A stretch of 64,000 bases of DNA from the NCBI RefSeq assembly GCF_011397635.1, contig NC_064769.1:20043207-20107206 (forward strand), written 5' to 3'. Below, in pieces: positions 56,468 to 64,000 of the stretch. Every line of letters starts with the position of its first letter. Positions within the stretch are counted from its first letter, which is position 1. The stretch is from Epinephelus fuscoguttatus (taxonomy: Eukaryota > Chordata > Actinopteri > Perciformes > Serranidae). The notes under the pieces were generated by a model. The model was not told where the DNA came from, made no database searches, and saw nothing but the letters and a program-made list of their open reading frames with translations. The translations under genes and the position numbers were made by a program.

Positions 56468-59400
56468 AGCCCCTTTGAACAAATTGTCCTTCCTGTCTTT
56501 TATTGTTTAATATAAGGTGATGGTGATATTACTAACTGTGTATGAGTGCAGAGTGCAGTATTTTATTTCTGGAATTTCAGTGGCTTTAGAAACCTTATTC
56601 TATGGTAGAAACATACACATGGTGTTTGTTTCATGGGCTGATTCCAGTATGATTGCTGACTCAGTAAAATTTGACTACCTTTAGGCCATCATGAAAAAAC
56701 AGTTAATAATAATGGGCAAGGTACCTGGTGGCTTAGTGGGTTAGAGCATCCTATATTTGAAGGCAATGTCCTTGCCACGGCAGCCAAGGTCTTTACTCCA
56801 GCCTGCAGCCCTTTGCTGCATGTCATCCCCTCTCTTTTCCTCTGCCAAAGAAATCATCCTGCAAAAGAATGCATAAGCAGCATGGGCTGGGTATCACTAT
56901 AAGTGACTATATTGCAGCTTCCTTTGGTGAACATATGTTTTGACTATAAAGCTATAACAAACAATTATTTCTGCTGATTTACTTGATTAATCAATCTATC
57001 TTCATCAATTTAGTCTGCAAAACATTAGAAAAGATGTCAATATACAAATTTTAAAAAATTCTCAAAGCTCAACGTGACAAGATCAAATGTTTTGTTCTGT
57101 TTAAGGAACAGTCAGGACCTCCAAAATATTCAAAATCCTGAGACCTAAGACAAAGAATAGCAGTCAGTTCTCACATTTGAAAAGCCGGAACCATCAAATA
57201 AGACAACTGCTGAGGTAAATGTCAAAAAATACAAATGACTCATTTTAGATTTATTAAACTTTTGTGTCAAGAGACTAATAATGCTGACACTTCATTTGGA
57301 TAGTCTGCCTACAGAGAGTTTATAGAGTATTTGTAACGTTTCAACAGGTTATTAGTTGAGATTTGACAGTCACTTTATTCTGCAGATGTTTATCATCAAT
57401 ACATATTCCCAGAAAATGAATTTGAACTTGAACTATTTATTCAATCTAAGCTGCACAGGTTGTGTAAACAGTTCAAGTTCAACTACTGTAAAACTTTAAT
57501 TAATAGCCCGGGCTCTAAATTTAGGACAGGCCTTTAATTCCTTTCACACAAAACTGTTGCTCAGCAAAGATCAGGAAATACAATCACGTTGTTTATTTAA
57601 ACCTACGGATATTACTTGTGTATAAAATTAAGTTTCAGATAATATCTCAATCATGATCTGAGGACCCTTACGGACTTAAGGAATATGAGTAACTTACAGG
57701 GTAATTGAGGAATGGACACATAATTTGAGTTAGACAGCAACCTGGTTTTATACATTCAAATAATGTCTATTTTAAAAAAGAACTGCATGGCAACTAGACC
57801 AGGTGTCTAATTGAGACAGGCATTTATTTGTCAAAATAAGTAGCCACACCAAAAGGGACTTGAGGTTTTATGGTAAATTCTTCTGAGAATATGTAGGTAT
57901 TTTCAGGAATTATGTTCGATAGTCTGTAAAACATCTGCAGAATTGTTGAATCTCAACTAATAAACTGTTGAAATGTAGGTTGACTATCCACATAAAATGT
58001 TGCCACTGTTTTTGGAGCTATAGTTTTGACCTTTTTTCATTCAACAAAATATACCAAATGCATTAATGTTAATAAAAAGCTTTGCCTAATACAGTCTAAA
58101 GTTGGAGATGTTTTCTAATGCAGATATGTCCTGTCAGAGTCAAAGCAAATGGTGGCTGAGAGTTAAACTGCAAGTAACTCTATAGGTTAGGTAACATATT
58201 AGCTATTATTTGTTTTATTGTCTTTATTCTATAAATTGGTGTTATTATTTAAATAGTGCTTTAGTATAAAGGAGATTGTGAACAAGAATATGTGGCAGTG
58301 TTTGTGGAGTTATATCATATAGACATGAGAAACCATTATGTTGTTACTTATTTTATTTAACACACAAACATTCATGACAAATCATATTAATCATGTAAGT
58401 AACCCAAAGCGTTAACAACTGCAAGTCAAAATCAGAGGAGTCACACAGATGTCAAAATGAGCTCAGTGACACAGATACAGAATATCTAAAGCTAAAGGGA
58501 AATAAGTGCACTTTACAGATATTCTACAGCCTGGTTAGTATGAAAATGTCAAATTGTCACTTCATATCAATTGAAAACATTTTGCCAGATTCAACAAAAA
58601 TGAACAGGAAAAAATGCTGCAGACTTTGAAAGAATACAAGTGGAATGTGAAATAACACATAAGGACAAAAGACCTTCACTTTAAAACAGAGCATTTGAAC
58701 ACCTCTAGATACACTGTCAATGTTTGGACTGCATCATGCAACAGACAGGATGCAGGAGTGCTCTGTCAAAATAGCGGACTGAAATGAATAGTGACAGCTT
58801 CTCTTTAAAATAAACATTAACTTGAAAAGCCTTCAAACTTAATGTATGAACCACTTTTCAAAACACAGCAACGAAGTGCTTTACAAACGCAGAGGGGGAG
58901 AAATAATTAGAACATTCAGATAAAAAGAAAACAATCTGGAGCTGTAAAATCATCACAAACACAAAGAAATTAGGGTGCAGATAAATTTATACAATACACA
59001 AACTCACAGATCCAGTGGCAGAAAAAGGAGGGCAAGAGTTTCATTCCTGGGGAGACATACACCATGACAGCCAGGGGAGTCTGGGGTTTGTGGAAAGCAA
59101 ACAGAAGTATTTACAGACCTGTAACTATCTGACTGTGATTCGCAAAGATTCAAGTGATGAGAGGAAGATGGGAGATGTACTGACTGGCTCAAACCTAGAA
59201 AATTGCTTGGAAACTCCAACCACAGCAGTATCCATGTACAATGTGACAGTGAACCAACAGACGCTGTAACCTCCACTGTTTCCAGGAAACTGTAAGCCAG
59301 TGCCTCCAGCTTCAGTTTAATCTTGCCTGACTCATGATAGATACGACATTAAGGGGCTGTGTGTGAAGAGTGAGATTACCGTAAAGCTTAGTGTTAATGC

Positions 59401-60168
59401 TCTGATACCAGAATTCAGCACTGAAGTCTTGAATTGTTACGGACCTTATCTGTGCAAAACCTCAGTCAAATCCCAGCTTGCACCGGACAACATGTAGCAC
59501 TGCACAGACTTAAAACATCAGGCACGACAACAAATGTTCCTATTGTTCTCAACAGCTGCAGGCAAGGCAGCAACATCACTACACCACTGATGACATTTGC
59601 TGCACATCAAAGGACACAAGCTCACTGACGCCCCCCTATTGTCAAGGGCTATTAGATGCAATCCAGGATTTTACAGGCAGCAAACTGTGAGAGTACCACG
59701 TTCCTTCAGTCATATTTAGATTTGTACCATTTAAGTGTTTAACTGTTAACTGTAAGATAGTAAACCATTTGTCCACAGGCAGCATTTCCAAATATGGTCA
59801 ACTGATGGTGGTCATTAGGGAAGTCTGATTCAATATGTTTGTATGGGACCATGTCTCGGTTATGACCATTAAATGGCCTCATCTCCATTAAACAACGCAG
59901 AGCCAGTCATCGCCACATATCCATTACTGAACTGTTAGCAAGCCACATTATGAACTGAGGGCGTTTACTTCTTTTCTGTCACTGATAACATATTTTCTTC
60001 TTGTTTTGGCTGTGCTTGATCCCGAAAAAAAAAACATCTGAAGGAATCATATCTCCTTTTGTTCCCATTGACATACTATATTATTTAGAAGTGACCACGA
60101 CATCTGCTTTGAAAACCTGGTGTTTAAATGGTTTAAAGTGCATCAGCACTGGGTTAAACATTCTTTTG
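56468..60168. other. Intergenic DNA between the two prion-family genes
   Basis: Contains a SINE at about 56713-56850. The rest is AT-rich. The part at 58350-59300 could belong to a long 3' UTR of the minus-strand prion gene, since AATAAA is present on that strand at the complement of 58352-58357, but this is weak. No coding exon is recognised. Confidence 0.4.
56713..56850 (+). repeat. tRNA-derived SINE
   Basis: 'tggcttagtgggttagagc' (box A-like), 'aatgtccttgccacggcagc', then 'gctgcatgtcatcccctctc'. It is the fourth copy of the family in the window and lies 0.3 kb downstream of the Shadoo-like gene. Confidence 0.7.
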
Positions 60169-61222
60169 TGCAACCCAGAATCCAAAAAAGTTGTGACAAT
60201 GTGTAAAACGGGAATAAAACCAGAACGCAATGGTTTGTAAATCCTTTTCAACCTGTATTTAATTGAACATAGTGTATAGTGTAATATAGTGTACTGATAA
60301 ATTTGTTGTTTTGTGTAAATATACACTCATTCTGAATTTAATGCCTGCAACACGATCCAAAAATGTCGGGACAAGGGCATGTTAACCGCTGTGTTACATC
60401 ACCTTCTCTTTTAATGAAATTCAGGAAGCGTTTCGGGAACTGAGGACACTAATACTCTTTTCCACCAACATTAAAGTGGTTCTATTCTAGTTTACACACC
60501 TAATCTTGATCCATTTAGAGCACTTTGGCCAAAAAATAAATTGGTTGAGAACCCAAAAAGTTAGTTCTCAGCTGGAACCAAAAAATGGCAGTTTTTCCTA
60601 GACGACATCAGTGGGCATGTCATATTCGACAGGTTGGACAGGGCAACACTGAGGAAGTCAAGTGAGAAATTGTCAGACAAAAAAAGAGCATGCAGTGGTC
60701 TCTTTAATAGTTGGTTCATACTTGAACATCATCCTGAACAGAACCACAAGAACCATAGCTAATTTGGTAGGAAAAGGGTATAATCGTTAAAGTTTTGAGG
60801 GTGAAAGTTCTTTTTTTATTTGTCTTCGCAACAGGCCCCAAAATTCTCAGGATTTAAAGAGTCTGTGTGGACGAATGGACCAACATCCCACCCGATGACT
60901 GTGAGAGATTTCTTTTTTAAAGACAGGAAGAGCCTTGATCTTGGCATTGCAAACAAAGGCTTCTCCAAGTGTTATATAAATGTCAGTCAGTGTGTTTAAT
61001 ACTTTTCTTCTGTGTCATTCCACACAATTTTTATGGATGAAAACATTACAGTTTCTTATCTTTGTAGTTTTATTGAGTTAATACTAATGTCTGGTCTTAT
61101 CTCACATGAATAGCTGCATTGGAAATATGTTTCCTCCACTGTATGTCAAAAAGGATTTACATTACACTTTGTTTTTATGTCCATTTACACAGAATCCCAA
61201 TTTTTTTTAAATCAGGGTTGTG
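60169..61222. mobile_element. Non-autonomous DNA transposon (Kolobok-like family)
   Basis: The left end carries CAACCCAGAATCCAAAAAAG then TTGTGACAATGTGT. The right end carries ACACAGAATCCCAA, a T-run, and ATCAGGGTTGTG, its inverse. An internal block 'ctgaatttaatgcctgcaac' with 'aaaaatgtcgggacaagggc' matches an abundant fish family I associate with Kolobok elements. The centre is decayed and there is no transposase. Confidence 0.6.
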
Positions 61223-61777
61223 TTACATGCGAGCAAAATTTCGCTTTAAGCACATTTAACCCACTGAAAAATCAGTCCGTTGAATTGTCCAGTGCAGATG
61301 AAACGGATGAGTGAATGATGTTAGTCGGAGCTCTTACTGTTACATTCATATTTTACACAGTAGCAGACATATTGTACCAATAAACTGTCACAAAAACTGA
61401 ACTTAAGTACCCTGAATCTGTTTTCTATGCATTCAGTGCGTAATAATGTGGAGTAAAAATAAGTGCAAAAATAACAAAGATGTAAAATTAATTATTGAGA
61501 AACTTAACAGAGAGAAAATCGTGCAGCTTGTACAACACACAACTGATGCCTCCATGATCTAACTGTGAAATCTTACACTGACTGCTGCCTCTTAAAATGG
61601 ACACCTTTAGTTACTATATACACATATTAGTTTTCTGAGACGATAATAGAGGACTGACTTTATATGACCCAGAAAGCCGCTATGGAGATAATATACATTA
61701 GCCTTGTATGGTCGTGCAGATATAATGGAGGAAGTAGAAATCCATTTAGGGTATAGTAAAAGGAGGACAAAGTGTTC
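61223..61777 (-). other. Probable proximal 3' UTR of the prion gene
   Basis: Sequence between the prion stop codon and the transposon. No AATAAA on the minus strand is evident within it; the nearest (complement of 61068-61073) falls inside the transposon. No other gene is recognised. Confidence 0.35.
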
Positions 61778-63265
61778 TCACTGGAGGAGTAGCATGCTGG
61801 AAAGTAGCATGAGGAGGGACGTGAAAAGTTGAGCTGCCCCGTAGTTTATAGGGCTGCTGCCACTTGGCATGACTTGTTGTTCCGCCTTTCGTTCCTGCAG
61901 AAAGCGCTCCGAGTAGACCATATATTGCTCGACGCAGCGCCGGGCCTTGACTTGCACGATTAGGGCCGGGTATCCAATCTCCTCAATGCTGACGGTGTCA
62001 TCATCATCATCAGCTTCACCCTGACTTTTAGGCGTGGTCGAGCCACTCCTCTGGTCTTTCAGAGTGTCAGTCCTATTCATACAGTTATCCATGAACTTGT
62101 CGTAAGACTCTGCCCGAGGTGGAGGCTTGTAGACATAATCACGCCCATAGTCCTTTTCATCCGTGGACTGGGTGCCATAACGCCGATACATGTAGTTGTT
62201 GTAGTAGTACTCTTCTTCGGGATTGCGGAAACTGAAGTGTGGTCGAGGGAAGCGCCCTAATCCATATCCGACGGCCATTCCAGCCACAGCACCCACGCCT
62301 GCTGCCAGCATGGCTTTCTTGGCAAAACCTGAAGACTTGGGCGCGTAGCCCATGTTCTGCACAGAACGAGAGAAAGGAGACCCTCCCATCCCATGACCAC
62401 CGCCATATCCATATCCTCCACCATAGCGGGGACTGAGGATCTTATTATTCGGGTTCCAGTTGGTGTAGCCACCAACCCCTCCACCAGGGTAACCCCCCGG
62501 ATACCCACCAGCTTGACCCCAGCCCGGCTGACCCCAACCCTGTCCTGTATTCCCCCCTCTGACTGGGTAACCACCTGCTGGGTAACCACCTGCTGGGTAA
62601 CCACCTGCCGGGTACCCACCTGGATTGACACCTCCCCTATTAGGATACCCTCCTGCACCTGGGTAGCCTCCAGCAGGGTAGCCTCCTGCAGGGTAGCCTC
62701 CAGCAGGGTAGCCTCCAGCAGGGTAGCCTCCTGCAGGGTAGCCTCCTGCAGGGTTTTGGTTAGGATATCCTCCTGGGTTGCCAGGTCTGCCTGGATAGCT
62801 ACCTCCCGCCGGGTAGCCTCCTGCAGGTGGATTTTGATGTGGATAATTCCCTCTCCCTGGGTTTTGGTTCGGATACCCCCCAGCAGGATATCCACCTGCA
62901 GGGTTCTGGTTTGGATAACCTCCAGGATTGGCTCTACCGGGATATTGGTTGGGGTTACTACCAACTCCTGGATAATTTGGTGGGTTTTGTCTGGGGACTC
63001 CTCCTGGATTAGTGTTGCCTGCTCCAGGGTAACTTCCCCCAGCAGGGTATGGATTGGGGTTTCGATTGGGACTCTGTGGCTGTCGGGGGTAGCTTCCCGG
63101 CTGAGATGGTTTTGACTGTGTCCCACCCCTGTTGTTCCAAGATGAAGAAGAAGAGGTTTTCTTGCCGCTGCTGCTGCCGCCTCTCTTCGCCCATGCTGAT
63201 TCAGTGTTCAACAGAAACACAATCAGGAGGGACACAAGAGCTATGTCACACAACCTCCCCATCAT
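61778..63265 (-). CDS. prnp: Fish prion protein (PrP), 495 residues
   Basis: A single coding exon in the usual prion layout. Residues 1-26 are a signal peptide (ending ESAWA). Residues 27-55 are basic/Ser-rich. Residues 56-265 are a long Gly/Pro/Tyr/Asn repeat region dominated by YPAGG units. Residues 314-338 form the conserved hydrophobic stretch (AKKAMLAAGVGAVAGMAVGY), followed by GLGRFPRPHF and a Tyr-rich segment (352-363). Cys395 and Cys444 would form the single disulfide, and N397 (NRT) is the glycosylation site. An acidic run is at 419-423. The hydrophobic tail 479-495 fits a GPI-anchor signal. It is longer than mammalian PrP (about 250) because of the repeats and a looser C-terminal insert, as in other fish PrPs. 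Two Met codons are adjacent, so either may start. The acceptor CTCTCCAG lies just upstream of the start. Which fish paralogue is not settled. Confidence 0.95.
   Translation of the reverse strand: MMGRLCDIALVSLLIVFLLNTESAWAKRGGSSSGKKTSSSSSWNNRGGTQSKPSQPGSYPRQPQSPNRNPNPYPAGGSYPGAGNTNPGGVPRQNPPNYPGVGSNPNQYPGRANPGGYPNQNPAGGYPAGGYPNQNPGRGNYPHQNPPAGGYPAGGSYPGRPGNPGGYPNQNPAGGYPAGGYPAGGYPAGGYPAGGYPAGGYPGAGGYPNRGGVNPGGYPAGGYPAGGYPAGGYPVRGGNTGQGWGQPGWGQAGGYPGGYPGGGVGGYTNWNPNNKILSPRYGGGYGYGGGHGMGGSPFSRSVQNMGYAPKSSGFAKKAMLAAGVGAVAGMAVGYGLGRFPRPHFSFRNPEEEYYYNNYMYRRYGTQSTDEKDYGRDYVYKPPPRAESYDKFMDNCMNRTDTLKDQRSGSTTPKSQGEADDDDDTVSIEEIGYPALIVQVKARRCVEQYMVYSERFLQERKAEQQVMPSGSSPINYGAAQLFTSLLMLLSSMLLLQ
62565..62753 (-). 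repeat. prnp: 15-bp tandem repeats encoding YPAGG
   Basis: Two runs of near-identical 15-base units: gggtaaccacctgct-type (62565-62620) and gggtagcctcc(a/t)gca-type (62661-62753, six units). Each encodes Tyr-Pro-Ala-Gly-Gly on the minus strand. Near-identity at the DNA level within each run points to recent slippage or unequal exchange. Confidence 0.9.
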
Positions 63266-63776
63266 GGACCTGGAGAGAAAAGTGTGTCACAGTAATGATC
63301 ATAATAAGAGTCAAGCATATTAAAACAAGCGTTGCCACTCCTTTTCCTGAGAAATGACATATCAAATGGCCCAGTGCTACCTTCTCATTTAACAGTGGAT
63401 TGTTATATAACCAATTATATTACTCTATAGACCAAAGAGCGAGAAATAGTCAATCAATCCAAAAAGGTAACTCGTAATAACGTTTCAAAGGCATTCACGA
63501 TGCACCCTCTCACCATTATCCTCACATCATTTGATTAATCTAAATAGAAATATGCCTAAATACTAATAATAATAGGCCTGTGCCAGCAATAAAGAGTGAA
63601 CGATGGCCTGTTTTTTTATCTTAAAACGGTGAGTACCAGTCATTGCATCATCAGCATCCTGCCGACAAAGCGGCACACATAGGCTCTAATAATATGTGTG
63701 TCGCTTATTTCCCCCGTCGAGCCTACCCACAAATAAATAACATCATCAACAGATTATAAGTGAATTATTTCTTACC
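63266..63776 (-). other. prnp: Intron of the prion gene and end of its non-coding exon 1
   Basis: On the minus strand a donor TTCACG/GTAAGAAA ends a candidate 5' UTR exon at 63776. The acceptor TTTCTCTCCAG lies a few bases upstream of the ATG. A 5' UTR exon plus one coding exon is the prion-family standard. The intron would be about 0.5 kb. Confidence 0.55.
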
Positions 63777-64000
63777 GTGAAGAGACGGTCTGTGTGTGTA
63801 TGTGTGTGTGTCTGTCTCAGTGGTAATTCGGTGATAATGCGTTGTTGTGCTCTCTCCCTCCCTCAGCACGGTTATGGACTCTGGCTCAGGGTGTTTCTTC
63901 TTGCTCGGGTGCGCTCGTTTTCATGCACAGCAAGTAGCCTGTAGGGAATAGAGGTGGGGACAGTTTCCTGTGACGTACTTGTGATAATGATGATTTAGCC
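63777..64000 (-). promoter_or_regulatory. prnp: Candidate prion exon 1 and promoter region
   Basis: Upstream of the inferred donor the sequence holds a short GT-rich tract (63791-63812 on +) and mixed-composition DNA to the window edge. The transcription start is not located, and no TATA box is evident. Confidence 0.3.

Noticed and set aside
59004-59276. Open frames on both strands near 59.0-59.3 kb
   Set aside because: Short, overlapping on opposite strands and without domains; the region may be a distal 3' UTR or intergenic DNA.
62565-62753. Regularly repeated 15-bp units suggestive of a CRISPR-like array
   Set aside because: There are no unique spacers; the units are contiguous codons of the prion protein in a vertebrate genome.
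62257-63126. Long open frames overlapping the prion gene in other frames (289 residues on -, 240 on +)
   Set aside because: They are shadows created by the 15-bp repeat being open in several frames; no domain, and composition simply mirrors the repeat.

Overview
The window is nuclear DNA from a teleost fish, probably a percomorph. The evidence is vertebrate intron-exon structure with GT/AG splice sites, fish-type prion-family genes, several repeat families I recognise from teleost genomes, and no bacterial features. All gene models were built by eye from splice sites, reading phase and remembered family sequences; no alignment was run.

Layout. (1) 1-9.4 kb, + strand: the 3' part of a bone morphogenetic protein 1/tolloid gene (bmp1), 12 coding exons from inside CUB1 to the stop. 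(2) 11.7-16.6 kb, - strand: a six-exon TRIM E3 ubiquitin ligase (RING, B-box, coiled coil, PRY-SPRY). (3) 17.5-21.1 kb and 41.9-43.8 kb: two copies of a very long inverted-repeat (foldback) element with TAAATCT-type minisatellite arms; the second has a perfect 10-bp flanking duplication. (4) 21-29 kb: gene-poor, repeat-rich DNA. (5) 29.7-53.4 kb, + strand: kcnip3 (KChIP3/DREAM/calsenilin), nine coding exons for a 256-residue protein, plus an alternative first exon at 45.9 kb encoding a hydrophobic transmembrane N-terminus. Its first introns hold many transposon relics, including a long-inverted-repeat element carrying part of a THAP DNA-binding domain. (6) 56.0-63.8 kb: two prion-family genes tail to tail, a small Shadoo-like gene on + (probably Sho2/sprnb) and a 495-residue fish prion protein gene on -.

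The genes are independent eukaryotic transcription units: an extracellular procollagen/BMP-activating protease, an innate-immunity-type ubiquitin ligase, a neuronal Ca2+ sensor and two predicted surface prion-family proteins. The most unusual material is the mobile DNA (giant foldback elements, THAP-bearing element, several nested insertions), the phase-matched alternative kcnip3 exon, and the prion/Shadoo pair.
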